NCBI RefSeq assembly: GCF_039534085.1
Contig: NZ_BAAAUT010000033.1
Location: 23,439-87,438, forward strand
Origin: Planomonospora_B alba
GTDB taxonomy: Bacteria > Actinomycetota > Actinomycetes > Streptosporangiales > Streptosporangiaceae
Direction of reading: 5' to 3'
DNA length: 64,000 nt
Shown: positions 32,339-41,052 of the stretch, in pieces
Layout of the letters: every line of letters begins with the position of its first letter
Numbering within the stretch: the first letter of the stretch is position 1
Program-made: the position numbers and the translations under genes
The notes under the pieces: generated by a model
Seen by the model: the letters and a program-made list of their open reading frames with translations, nothing else
What the model was told of the DNA's origin: nothing
Databases searched by the model: none

Positions 32339-34486
32339 TCAGCGGGGCAGGGGCAGGACGGCCTCCACGGCGGTGCCGCCGTCCGGACCCGGGCCGATCA
32401 CGCAGCTGCCGCCCAGCTCGGCCGCGCGCTCGCGCATCGAGACCAGGCCGACGCCGGAGCGGGTGGCCGCGGGCAGGCCGCGCCCGTCGTCGCCGACGCG
32501 CACGACCAGCGCCGCGTCCTCGCGGCGCAGCCGCACCGCCGCGCCGCGGGCCCGGGCGTGCTTGCGCACGTTGGTCAGCGCCTCCTGCACGATCCGGTAG
32601 GCGGCCACCTCCACCGCGGCGGGCAGGTCCGTCAGGTCGCCGCAGGTCTCCACGGTCACCGGCGGGCCGTCCGGCCCGTCGGCCCGCGCCGCCGCCGGTC
32701 CGCCCGGCCCCGGCCCCGTCTCGGCGGCCAGCGCCCGCACCGCGCCCTCCAGGCCCAGCTCGTCCAGGGCCGGCGGGCGCAGGCCGTAGACCAGCTCGCG
32801 GATCTCCTGGCTGACCGAGTCCATGCCGCTGCGCAGCTCCAGCAGGAGCCGGTCGGCCGAGGCGGGGGCGGTGCGCAGGCTGATGCGGGCCATGTTGATG
32901 GACATCGCCATGTCGGTCAGCGCGTGGCCGAGGCCGTCGTGCAGGTCGCGGCGGAGACGCCGGCGCTCCTCCTCGCGCGCGGACAGGATGCGCTCGCGGG
33001 AGCGCTGCAGGTCCGCGGTCATCCGTACGGCGTGGGCCACGTCGGCCGCATACGGCGTGGCCACGGCGATCAGCCGCTCGTTGTGGGCCGCGGCGAACCT
33101 GCGCGGACCCGGCGGCCCCAGCAGCAGCAGGCCCACCGGCTCGCCGTGCCAGACCAGCGGCACCACCCGGGGGGAGGGGCCGGGCAGGCCGACCGTCACC
33201 TGCCGGGGGTCGGGGCCGCGCACCTCGACCGTGACGCCGGTGACGCCCAGCCCGTCGCGGATCACCGCGGCGACGGCGGCCAGCGCGCCCGCGGGCTCGG
33301 CCTGCCCGACCTGGTGGGCCAGCCGGGCGGCCAGCACGGCCGGGTCGCCGTGCGTGCCGTACAGGAGCCGGTCGACCAGGCGGCGCAGCAGGCGGCGGAG
33401 CGGGTGGAAGAACGCGCCCGCGAACAGCGCGGCGGCCAGCCCGCCGATCCGGTCGTAGCCCGACAGGACGAGCCCGGCCAGGGCGCCCGCCCCGAAGTAG
33501 ACGACGCTGACCGCGGCGACCAGCCCTGCGGCCACGAAGGCCCGGCTGATCACGGTGTCGATGCCGTACAGCCGGTAGCGCAGTGCGGAGAAGGCGATGG
33601 CGACGGGGACCAGGGCGGTCGAGACGACGGCAGCCAGCCACCAGTCCGGTCCGGCGATCAGGAAGACGGCGTAGAGCGCGAAGGCCGACAGCGGCCAGGC
33701 GATCTGGCGGCGCCCGGCGGGGTCGGCCCGGCGCAGGCGCACGACCAGGGAGAGCACGGCCAGCACCACGAACACCGAGACGGCGATCGCCACGCTCTCC
33801 TGCACCACGCGGTGGACGGGCCGCAGCGCCTCCACCGCCAGCGGGTTGGGGATGACCTCGGGCCAGGGGTAGGCGTCCGCGCGGGGGACGGGCCGCAGGA
33901 GCAGGTGGATCGCCTGCGCGGTCAGCACGACCACGGCCAGCGCCGCCACCGGCCGCCAGCGGGGCGAGGGCAGCCGGCCGTCGGGGGAGTGGAGCGGGAG
34001 CAGGACCGCCAGCAGCAGCCCGCCGGCCCCCCAGCTCACGACCGTGAACCAGCGCAGGTAGCCGGCCGCGGCGAGGTGCCCGGCGGCCGCGGCGGAGAAC
34101 ATCGCCGACTGGGTGAAGACGTTGACCGCGCACGCCAGCCCGCCGAGGCACATCAGCCAGCCGGTGAGCGGGCGGGCCCCGTGCAGCAGCAGGAACGCCC
34201 CCACGGCGGAGAAGGTCAGGCCCGCCGACAGGTCGGGGGTGGCGGGCACGTCGGAGGTCCACGCGGGCGGCAGGCGCAGGCCCATGACGAACCCGCTGAC
34301 GGTGAGCGAGACGGAGAGCACGGCGATCGCCACGGGGGCGAGCCGCCGCGGCGAGGCCAGCAGCGCGACCACGGGGTGCCGGCGCGGGACGTCGAGGCTG
34401 ACGGCCTCCACGACGCGGCGCGGCACGCCGCCGACGCCGGGGACGACGCCGCTGCGGCCCCGCGGACCCTGGCCCCGATGCGGCAC
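32339..34486 (-). CDS. Membrane sensor histidine kinase with GAF-like region (kinase 1 of the SARP-RR cassette)
   Basis: About 715 aa. Roughly ten N-terminal helices fill residues 40-360 (LAPVAIAVLSVSLTVSGFVM, AGLTFSAVGAFLLLHGARPL, RPVAALAVVVLTAQAIHLLL). Next comes a GAF-like segment (about 390-490; VRDGLGVTGV-type, LVWHGEPVGLLLLGPPGPRR), then a HisKA_3 H-box LRRDLHDGLGHALTDMAMS with ELVYGLRPPALDELGLEGAV. A HATPase lid ends the chain (YRIVQEALTNVRKHA, VGDDGRGLP, GVGLVSMRERAAELGGSC). GTG 34486 overlaps the end of the SARP-RR gene and has a short AGG site; GTG 34426 and 34411 are in-frame alternatives. Likely phosphodonor of the adjacent fused regulator. Confidence 0.88.
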   Translation of the reverse strand: MPHRGQGPRGRSGVVPGVGGVPRRVVEAVSLDVPRRHPVVALLASPRRLAPVAIAVLSVSLTVSGFVMGLRLPPAWTSDVPATPDLSAGLTFSAVGAFLLLHGARPLTGWLMCLGGLACAVNVFTQSAMFSAAAAGHLAAAGYLRWFTVVSWGAGGLLLAVLLPLHSPDGRLPSPRWRPVAALAVVVLTAQAIHLLLRPVPRADAYPWPEVIPNPLAVEALRPVHRVVQESVAIAVSVFVVLAVLSLVVRLRRADPAGRRQIAWPLSAFALYAVFLIAGPDWWLAAVVSTALVPVAIAFSALRYRLYGIDTVISRAFVAAGLVAAVSVVYFGAGALAGLVLSGYDRIGGLAAALFAGAFFHPLRRLLRRLVDRLLYGTHGDPAVLAARLAHQVGQAEPAGALAAVAAVIRDGLGVTGVTVEVRGPDPRQVTVGLPGPSPRVVPLVWHGEPVGLLLLGPPGPRRFAAAHNERLIAVATPYAADVAHAVRMTADLQRSRERILSAREEERRRLRRDLHDGLGHALTDMAMSINMARISLRTAPASADRLLLELRSGMDSVSQEIRELVYGLRPPALDELGLEGAVRALAAETGPGPGGPAAARADGPDGPPVTVETCGDLTDLPAAVEVAAYRIVQEALTNVRKHARARGAAVRLRREDAALVVRVGDDGRGLPAATRSGVGLVSMRERAAELGGSCVIGPGPDGGTAVEAVLPLPR

Positions 34487-34488
34487 CG

Positions 34489-35982
34489 CTACCTGCCGTC
34501 GCCCGGGTTGACCAGACCCGACTCGTAGGCCGCGACGACGAGCTGCGCGCGGTCGAAGAGCCCGAGGTGGTCCAGGAGCCTGCCCACCGACTCGGTCACC
34601 GAGGCCTCGGTGACCGACAGGGTCGCCGCGATCTGCCGGTTGGTCAGTCCCCGGGCGATCAGCTTCATCAGGTCCAGCTCGCCGTCGCCGAGCCCGGCGA
34701 GCGCCGGTGGGGCGGCGGGGTCGGCGTGTCCGGCGAAGGCGGCGATCAGCCGCGTGGTGACGGCCGGGTCGATCAGCGCGTCGCCGGCCTGCGCGGCGCG
34801 CATCGCGGTGATGAGCTGCTCGGGGGCGGAGGTCTTGAGCACGAAGCCGCTCACCCCGGCGCGCAGCGCGGAGTAGAGGTTCTCGTCCGTGCCGAACGTG
34901 GTCATCATGATCACTTTCGGCGGGTCCTCGTCGGCGAGGATGCGGCGGGCGGCGGTCAGCCCGTCCAGCCGGGGCATCTGGATGTCCATCAGCACCACGT
35001 CCGGCCGGGTCTCGCGGACCACCGCGATCGCCTGCTCGCCGTTCTCGGCCTCGCCGGCGAGCAGGAAGCCCGGCTCGCTGTCCAGCACCACCCGCAGGCC
35101 CGTGCGGACCAGCGCCTGGTCGTCGACCACGACGACGCGCAGGGTCTCGGGACCGGCCTCCGGGACGGGCGGCGACGCCGCCACCGCGGGCGCCGCGGGC
35201 GCGACCCGGACGGCCTCCCGCGGCCGGTCGGGCGCGTCGAGGTGGGGGGCCTGGGCGAGCATGTCCGACTCCAGGCGCTGCAGGACGGCGCCGAGGTCGA
35301 GGCCGAGCTCCTCGCGGAGCACCACCCGGGCGCGCCGGAGCGCGCCCAGCGCGTCCCCCTGCCGGCCGCCGCGGTAGAGGGCGAGGGCGAGCAGCCGCCA
35401 GGCCTCCTCGCGGAGCGGATGGGCCGCGACATGCGCCTCCAGGTCGGCGACCAGAGCGGAGGAGTGGCCCAGGGCCAGCCCGGCGTCGGCGCGGCGCTCG
35501 ACCGCGATCAGCCGCAGCTCCTCCAGCCGCCCGGCCTCCGTCGCCGCCCACGGCAGGTCGGCGAACTCGGCCAGCGCGGGACCGCGCCACAGCGCGAGCG
35601 CCTCCCCCAGGCACGCCCACACCGCGGCCGGGTCGCCGTCCGTCTTGACGGCGCTCTCGAACCGCCAGGCGTCCACCTGGCCGGCGGAGGCGCGCAGCGC
35701 GTACCCCGGCGGGGCCGAGACCAGCACGGCCGCCTCCTCGCGGGGGGCGCGGCCGGGCTCCAGGGCGCGCCGCAGCCGCGACACGTAGCCCTGGATGGTG
35801 GACAGCGCCTGGGCCGGGGGCTCACCGGGCCAGAGCTCGTCGATGAGCATGCTCACCGGGACGGCGCGTCCCCCGGCCACGAGGAGCCGGGCGAGCACCG
35901 CCATCTGGCGTTGACCGCCGAGATCGACCACCACGTCGTCGTGGTGGGCCTGGAACGGTCCGAGGGCACGGAAAGTCAGCAT
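34489..35982 (-). CDS. Fusion of SARP (winged helix + BTAD) with a complete NarL-type response regulator
   Basis: 497 aa. Residues 1-95: OmpR-like winged helix of SARPs (GGQRQMAVLARLLVAGGRAV, STIQGYVSRLRRALEPG). 100-245: BTAD (DAWRFESAV, ALALWRGPALAEFADLP, RARVVLREELGLDLG). 246-280: Ala/Pro linker. 281-400: receiver with Asp287/288, phosphoacceptor Asp333 in VVLMDIQMPRLDG, Thr360 and Lys382. 430-490: LuxR HTH (LMKLIARGLTNRQIAATLSV, TEASVTESVGRLLDHLG). So it has two different DNA-binding domains on one chain and a phosphorylation site between them. Start ATG 35982. It sits between two kinases on the same strand, with 79 bp to kinase 2 and direct contact with kinase 1. Clear frame throughout; no sign of a sequencing fusion. 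Confidence 0.9.
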   Translation of the reverse strand: MLTFRALGPFQAHHDDVVVDLGGQRQMAVLARLLVAGGRAVPVSMLIDELWPGEPPAQALSTIQGYVSRLRRALEPGRAPREEAAVLVSAPPGYALRASAGQVDAWRFESAVKTDGDPAAVWACLGEALALWRGPALAEFADLPWAATEAGRLEELRLIAVERRADAGLALGHSSALVADLEAHVAAHPLREEAWRLLALALYRGGRQGDALGALRRARVVLREELGLDLGAVLQRLESDMLAQAPHLDAPDRPREAVRVAPAAPAVAASPPVPEAGPETLRVVVVDDQALVRTGLRVVLDSEPGFLLAGEAENGEQAIAVVRETRPDVVLMDIQMPRLDGLTAARRILADEDPPKVIMMTTFGTDENLYSALRAGVSGFVLKTSAPEQLITAMRAAQAGDALIDPAVTTRLIAAFAGHADPAAPPALAGLGDGELDLMKLIARGLTNRQIAATLSVTEASVTESVGRLLDHLGLFDRAQLVVAAYESGLVNPGDGR

Positions 35983-36061
35983 CGCAGAGGTAAGAGTACG
36001 GGCAGCTGAAGCAGGTCAATACGGCAATATTCACCATTGTTCGCATGCCGTAAGGAATCGG

Positions 36062-37360
36062 TTATCGCGCAGACTCGGAGTCAACGCCCGTGTCAACGGC
36101 GAGCGGCAGCACCGCCTCCACCACCGTGCCGCCCTCCGGCGGCGAGACGATCACGCAGGTGCCGCCCAGTTCGGCGGCGCGCTCGCGCATCGACGCCAGC
36201 CCGACCCCCGAGCGCCGTTCCTCCGGCACGCCCACGCCGTCGTCGCTCACCCGCACGCGCACGGGGCCGCCGAGCTCCAGCACGACCCGCACCGTGCGGG
36301 CCCGGGCATGCCTGCGCGCGTTGGTGAGCGCCTCCTGGACGATCCGGTAGGCGGCGACCTCGACGGCCGCCGGCAGGCCGGCAGGCTCGCCGCGGACCTC
36401 GACCTCGGCCTCCGGGCCCGCCATCTCCCGGACCGCCCCGGCCAGGCCGAGGTCGTCCAGGGCCGGCGGGCGCAGGCCGTACACCAGGTGCCGGATGTCG
36501 CTGGTGACGCTGTCCATGCCGGAGCGCAGGCTCTCCAGCAGCCGCTCGGCGGTCTCGGGGGAGGTGCGCAGGGAGACCCGGGCCGCGTTGATGGACATCG
36601 CCATCCCGCTCAGCGACTGGCCGAGGCCGTCGTGCAGGTCGCGGCGGAGGCGGCGGCGCTCCTCCTCCCGGGTGGCGATGATCCGCTCGCGCGAGCGCCG
36701 CAGCGCGCCGACCAGCCGGACCGCGTGGGCGGCGTCGGCGACGTACGGCGTGAGCGCGGCGACGACCCGCTCGTTGTGCGCCGCCGGCAGCCGCCGCACC
36801 CCCGGGGGGCCGATGAGCAGGAGGCCGACCGGCTCGCCGTGCCAGGCCAGCCGGATCTCCCTGGCCACCTCGCCGAGCTCGCCCGAGACCGCCTCCTCCG
36901 GCGGAGCGCCGGAGGCCCGGTCGGCGGGCCGGGGGGACAGGCGCACGGCCACCCCGGTGACGGACAGGCCCTCGCGCAGCACCTCCAGGGCCGCCTGCAG
37001 CCCCTCGGCCGGATCGGCCCGCTGCAGGCGCCGCCGCAGCTCCGCGGCGAGCGCCACCGGATCGCCCCTGCTGCCGTAGAGCAGGCGGTCGGCGGCGCGC
37101 TGGAGCAGCCTGCGCAGCGGCTGGAAGAACGCCCCCGCGCAGAGCGCGGCGGCCAGCCCGCCGATCCGGTCCACGTCCGACAGCAGCAGGCTGGAGGCGG
37201 TGCCCACCGCCACGTAGACGCCGCCGATCACGCCGACCAGGCCCGCACCGACCAGCGTGCGGGTGATCAGTGTGTCCACGCCGTGGAGGCGCCGCCGCAG
37301 GGGTGCCGCGGCGGCGACCGCGCCTCGTGCCGTCACCGACGGCCGGTCCGGCCCGCGCAT
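36062..37360 (-). CDS. Sensor histidine kinase (kinase 2), paralogue of kinase 1 lacking its N-terminal membrane half
   Basis: 432 aa. Only two short helices remain (about 30-80: GAGLVGVIGGVYVAVGTASS, RIGGLAAALCAGAFFQPLRR). Then a GAF-like region with LAWHGEPVGLLLIGPPGVRR, the H-box LRRDLHDGLGQSLSGMAMS (His243), HLVYGLRPPALDDLGLAGAV and a HATPase lid (YRIVQEALTNARRHA, GVGLASMRERAAELGGTC). From LRRRLHGVDTLITRTLVGAG on, it aligns colinearly with kinase 1 (LRYRLYGIDTVISRAFVAAG), so the pair arose by duplication with loss of about 300 residues of membrane sensor. ATG 37360 starts it. It precedes the fused regulator in the same direction; probably the first gene of a three-gene operon. Confidence 0.88.
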   Translation of the reverse strand: MRGPDRPSVTARGAVAAAAPLRRRLHGVDTLITRTLVGAGLVGVIGGVYVAVGTASSLLLSDVDRIGGLAAALCAGAFFQPLRRLLQRAADRLLYGSRGDPVALAAELRRRLQRADPAEGLQAALEVLREGLSVTGVAVRLSPRPADRASGAPPEEAVSGELGEVAREIRLAWHGEPVGLLLIGPPGVRRLPAAHNERVVAALTPYVADAAHAVRLVGALRRSRERIIATREEERRRLRRDLHDGLGQSLSGMAMSINAARVSLRTSPETAERLLESLRSGMDSVTSDIRHLVYGLRPPALDDLGLAGAVREMAGPEAEVEVRGEPAGLPAAVEVAAYRIVQEALTNARRHARARTVRVVLELGGPVRVRVSDDGVGVPEERRSGVGLASMRERAAELGGTCVIVSPPEGGTVVEAVLPLAVDTGVDSESAR

Positions 37361-37420
37361 CGCCTGGTCCCTTCAGGAAGGAGACTTTCCAGGACCCTAA
37401 CCGGCGCGGACGGCAAACGA

Positions 37421-37448
37421 ATCAACGCGGATCAACGGCCGATCAACG
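37421..37448 (-). promoter_or_regulatory. Three heptamer direct repeats upstream of kinase 2 (SARP-type operator candidate)
   Basis: ATCAACG occurs at 37421-37427, 37431-37437 and 37442-37448 (CGTTGAT on the transcribed strand), spaced 10 and 11 bp, about one helical turn. SARPs classically bind such heptamer repeats near the -35 region. The repeats lie 60-90 bp before the kinase 2 start, and one overlaps the stop codon of the MFS gene. A TAGGGT follows on the minus strand as a possible -10. The link to the SARP-RR protein is inference. Confidence 0.5.
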
Positions 37449-38654
37449 CGCCGCCGTGCGGGCCCTGCGGCGCAGCGCCGGGCCGATCGCGAGCAGGCCC
37501 GCGGCGGCCACCAGTTCGATCGCCCCGACGACCGGCCACAGCACGCCCGGGCCCGCGGCGAGCAGCCGGGAGCCGAGCAGCGGGGCCAGCATGGTCCCCG
37601 CCGACCAGGCGAAGCCGAACATCCCGGAGTAGCGCCCGCGCAGGTGCGCGGGGGCGAGCGAGGCCACGATGGCGCCGGGGACGCCCGCGGTGACGATCTC
37701 GCCCAGCGTCCAGACGGCCACGGTGGCGGCGTACCCGGCGACCCCGGAGACGACGGCGTTCAGCGCGAAGCCGGCGCCGATGACCGCGAACCCGGCCGCC
37801 AGCACGGTGCTGTGGTCCCGCCTGCCCAGCCAGTCGCCGGTCAGCGGCTGGAGGACGACGATCAGGACGCCGTTGACCGCCATGACCAGGCCGTAGGCGG
37901 AGGGCGGGAGCCCGGCGCCGGTCATGGCCAGCGGCAGGGTGGTGAAGGCCTGGGCGTAGACCAGGCTGGAGAGCGTCCAGATCGCGAGGAAGGCGACCAT
38001 CAGGCGGTCGGAGAGCACGGCCCCGAACCCGCCGGCGGCCCGCTCACCCGGCGCCGGGCGGGTCTCCGGGACCGCCCGCCACACCAGCAGGCCGAAGACC
38101 AGCGCGGTGGTGGCGTTGACGCCGAACATCCAGCCGTACCCCGCCTCGGCGAGCCAGCCGCCGGCGACCATGGCGGCGGCGAAGCCCAGGTTGATCGCCC
38201 AGAAGAGCAGGCCGTAGGCGCGCGGCCGGTCCTCCGGCGAGACCAGGTCGGCCACCAGCGCGTTGGAAGCGGGCCGGTAGGCGTCGATCGTCACGCCGAG
38301 CACGAACATCGCCGCCACGATCGCGGGCAGCGAGGTGCTCGCCCCCAGCGCCCCCATGGTCAGGGCGGTGGCGACCATGCCGCCGGTCAGCGTGACCCGC
38401 CGCCCGAACCGGTCGGACAGCCACCCCGCCAGCAGCTGCGAGACCAGCGAGCCCGCCCCGAACACCGCCATCACGGTGCCCGCGGCGGCCACCGACATGC
38501 CGCGCGCCTGCGTCAGGTACACGCCGATGAACGGCTCGACCATCATGCCCACCCGGTTGACCAGGGTCCCGGTCCACAGGGCCCAGAACGCCCGGGGGAG
38601 TCCGCCGATCTTGGAGTGGAGGAAGGACGGCCTGGTGAGAGTGGTGCTCGTCAT
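37443..38654 (-). CDS. MFS transporter
   Basis: 403 aa, 12 helices, DHA1-like. Motif A appears as GWLSDRFGRRVTLTGGMV; helix 1 region LWTGTLVNRVGMMVEPFIGV; central DAYRPASNALVADLVSPEDR is typical of the MdtG/YfmO-like group of multidrug exporters, as is LAPAHLRGRYSGMFGFAWSAG. Divergent from the ArsR-type regulator 38703-39800, with only 48 bp between starts, a classic repressor/exporter arrangement. Its 3-prime end runs into the repeat region before kinase 2. Confidence 0.88.
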   Translation of the reverse strand: MTSTTLTRPSFLHSKIGGLPRAFWALWTGTLVNRVGMMVEPFIGVYLTQARGMSVAAAGTVMAVFGAGSLVSQLLAGWLSDRFGRRVTLTGGMVATALTMGALGASTSLPAIVAAMFVLGVTIDAYRPASNALVADLVSPEDRPRAYGLLFWAINLGFAAAMVAGGWLAEAGYGWMFGVNATTALVFGLLVWRAVPETRPAPGERAAGGFGAVLSDRLMVAFLAIWTLSSLVYAQAFTTLPLAMTGAGLPPSAYGLVMAVNGVLIVVLQPLTGDWLGRRDHSTVLAAGFAVIGAGFALNAVVSGVAGYAATVAVWTLGEIVTAGVPGAIVASLAPAHLRGRYSGMFGFAWSAGTMLAPLLGSRLLAAGPGVLWPVVGAIELVAAAGLLAIGPALRRRARTAAR

Positions 38655-38702
38655 GGGGACCAGGGTTGGACAGAAGACCCCGCGGGTGCGAACCTTTTAG
38701 CC

Positions 38703-39800
38703 ATGACTGAAAGGCCGGGGACGGCCGGGACCGCCGCGCCCGAGGCCGCGGCGGAAGGCGCCAGGTGGGGAGGCGCGGCGTCCGCCGCGCCCGGAGCGGG
38801 CGGGCCCGGAGCCTCCTGCGGGACGCCGAAGAACTCCTGCCACGTCGAATGGATCTTCGCCCCCGACGACGTGGCCCGCATCCGCTTCGCCTTCTCCCCG
38901 ATGTGGGAACTGGTCGCCAGCCTGCGCACGCTGCGCGACCCGGCCCGGCACTCCCTGCACCTGCCCTGGCTGCGCGCCGTACGGCCGCGCCTGGCCGGCC
39001 TCGACCTGACCGAGCTGTTCGCGCTGGTCCCGCAGCGCGGCTACCTCGCGGACTTCCTCACCCCCACGCCCGAGACCCCGATGCCCGACTTCGCCGCCGA
39101 GCTGGAGCGGGTACGGCGCACGCCGCCGGAGCGGGCCGCCGCCGAGGCCGGCTGGGTGCAGGGGTCCGACCCCGCGGTCATCGAGCGCTTCCGGGCGGAC
39201 CCGCGGGCCGGGGTGGCGCGGGTCGCCGACACCCTGGAGCGCTACTGGGAGACGGTCTTCGCCGGCTGCTGGCCCCGCGTGCACGCGCTGCTGGAGAGCG
39301 AGGTGATGCGCCGCTCCCGGCAACTGGCGGCGGGCGGTGCCCAGACGCTCTTCGCCGACCTCCACCCGAACGTCACCTGGCGCGACGGCCGGCTCGCGGT
39401 CGTGCGGAAGTGGGAGTACTCCGCGCCCCTGGGCGGGGACGGCCTGGTGCTCGTGCCCACCGCCTTCTGGTGGCCGGACACGGCCGTGATGGTCGAACCG
39501 TACCAGCCGATGCTCGTCTACCCGGCGAGCGGCGTCGGCACGCTCTGGACCGCGGGCCCGCCGCCCGCGCGGGACGCGCTCGCCGCGCTGATCGGCCGGA
39601 GCCGCGCGCAGATCCTCACCGCGCTCGCCGAGCCGGCGACGACCTCCGCCCTGGCGCGGCGCATGGAGCTCACGCCCGGCGCGGTCAGCCAGCACCTGTC
39701 GGTCCTCGCCGACGGCGGGCTCGTCACCCGCCACCGCCTCGGCCGCGAGGTCCTCTACCGCCGCACGCCGGTGGGGGACTCCCTGGTCTGCGCCTCCTGA
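38703..39800 (+). CDS. ArsR-type winged-helix regulator with DUF5937-like N-terminal domain
   Basis: 365 aa. Residues 1-45 are a low-complexity Ala/Gly extension. Then comes a DUF5937-type domain (VEWIFAPDDVARIRFAFSP, MWELVASLRTLRDPARH, YLADFLTPTPETPMPDF) and a C-terminal ArsR HTH (about 290-360): IGRSRAQILTALAEPATTSA, LARRMELTPGAVSQHLSVL, LVTRHRLGREVLYRRTPVGD. The start at ATG 38703 has no visible ribosome site, so the message may be leaderless. Divergent from the MFS transporter; it probably represses that exporter. The effector is unknown. Confidence 0.85.
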   Translation: MTERPGTAGTAAPEAAAEGARWGGAASAAPGAGGPGASCGTPKNSCHVEWIFAPDDVARIRFAFSPMWELVASLRTLRDPARHSLHLPWLRAVRPRLAGLDLTELFALVPQRGYLADFLTPTPETPMPDFAAELERVRRTPPERAAAEAGWVQGSDPAVIERFRADPRAGVARVADTLERYWETVFAGCWPRVHALLESEVMRRSRQLAAGGAQTLFADLHPNVTWRDGRLAVVRKWEYSAPLGGDGLVLVPTAFWWPDTAVMVEPYQPMLVYPASGVGTLWTAGPPPARDALAALIGRSRAQILTALAEPATTSALARRMELTPGAVSQHLSVLADGGLVTRHRLGREVLYRRTPVGDSLVCAS

Positions 39801-39904
39801 AGCGCGCGGGCGCCGGGCCCGGGCGGAGGGCGCCCGTCCCGGGCGCGAGGGACCCGCCGGGGAGGTCCCGGGGGCTCACGCGGCCGACGCCGGCGGCCGG
39901 GGCC

Positions 39905-40879
39905 TCACGCGGGGAGGCGGCCGGCGCCCTCCAGGAGCCGCTCCAGGTGCGCCCGGGAGACGGTCAGGAACGCGCAGGCCACCCGGGTCACGTCACGCCC
40001 GGCGGCCAGGCCGAGGCCGTGCCGCTCCACGAGCACGGGGACCGTCCGGGCCGCCGTCCACAGCTCCTCCATCCGGGCCACGAGCCGCTCGACCTCCCAC
40101 GCCTCGACCTCCTGCCCCTCGATCCCCCGTGTCTCGGCCCCCGGCGGCCCGGCCTCCCGGGTGCGGGGCGTCCGCGCCCCTGCCCCGCGCGCCCCGGCTC
40201 CGCGTGCCCCGGTCCCGCGCGCGCCGGGCGGCCCGCCGGGCGAGGGCGCCGCCGTACGGCCCTCCCGCGCCGCCAGGCCGTCGCACCAGGCGACGACGTC
40301 GCAGGCGGCCTCGTCGAGCGCGCGCCATTCGCGGTCGGCGGGGAGCCCGCCGGGCACCTCCACCCCGAGACAGGGCTCCACCACGTCGAACAGGCACGGG
40401 CCGCAGGCGGCCCGGTCCCGCGCGGCGGGACCGGCGTCGAGCAGCGCGGCCCGCTGGGAGGTCAGGTGGGCCAGGAACCGCTCCCGCCACTGCTCGCTCA
40501 TGCCCGGGGCCGACTCCCGCCACAGGGACGCGAAGGCCCGCTCCACGGTCCGCGGCCCCGGCTCGCAGCCCTCGGCCACGGCCAGCACCCCGGCGTAGGC
40601 GTCGGACTCCTCCCGGAAGCGGAGCAGCCAGGCCAGCCAGCGCGCGAACAGCGTGGCCGCGCCGGTGTCGCACCGGGCCATCGCCCGCCCGGCCAGGCGG
40701 TGCACGCCCGCACCGCGGTCGACCTCCAGGCCGAGGCCGCGGGACCACGCCAGGAGGGCGGCCTCGATCCGGTGGACCGACGGATGCATCGGGCACGGCG
40801 CCGACATCGCCGCGAGCCGCTCGGTGAGCGGGACCAGCAGGGCGGCCGCGCGGGACGAGGTGTGGAGCTCGGTGCGCAT
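39905..40879 (-). CDS. Degenerate class I terpene synthase homologue
   Basis: 324 aa, soluble, mostly helical. The architecture follows bacterial terpene synthases: HPSVHRIEAALLAWSRGLGL, FARWLAWLLRFREESDAYAG (where an active enzyme has an Asp-rich DDxxD/E motif), and ALDEAACDVVAWCDGLAARE (where the Mg-binding NSE triad NDxxSxxxE should be). Both metal motifs are lost: DDxxD reads REESD and NSE reads CDGLAARE. A Gly/Ala/Arg-rich insert (GARGTGARGAGARGAGAR) follows, then a final helical part (ERLVARMEELWTAARTVPVL). Good start ATG 40879 after GGGGGAAG. An enzyme of the usual Mg-dependent type is unlikely; a binding or scaffold role, or decay, is possible. Family assignment rests on my reading of helix order. 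Confidence 0.6.
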   Translation of the reverse strand: MRTELHTSSRAAALLVPLTERLAAMSAPCPMHPSVHRIEAALLAWSRGLGLEVDRGAGVHRLAGRAMARCDTGAATLFARWLAWLLRFREESDAYAGVLAVAEGCEPGPRTVERAFASLWRESAPGMSEQWRERFLAHLTSQRAALLDAGPAARDRAACGPCLFDVVEPCLGVEVPGGLPADREWRALDEAACDVVAWCDGLAAREGRTAAPSPGGPPGARGTGARGAGARGAGARTPRTREAGPPGAETRGIEGQEVEAWEVERLVARMEELWTAARTVPVLVERHGLGLAAGRDVTRVACAFLTVSRAHLERLLEGAGRLPA

Positions 40880-41052
40880 CGTGGTCTTCCCCCGGGTGGA
40901 ACGTCACGGTCTGTTTCCCGGTCGCTCACTGTAGTGAGACGGTCACGCGGATTCCGTGGAGGCGCGGCGGGAAGAAAGCGGGGGAATGCCTGACGGAGAG
41001 GTGGAACCCGGGGCGCGGACGGCTTCGATGCTGCATCCCGCCGCCGTTCCTC

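Noticed and set aside
32339..40879. Secondary-metabolite cluster built on SARP, MFS and terpene-like genes
   Set aside because: No core biosynthetic enzyme with intact active site is present, and the terpene homologue has lost its metal motifs.
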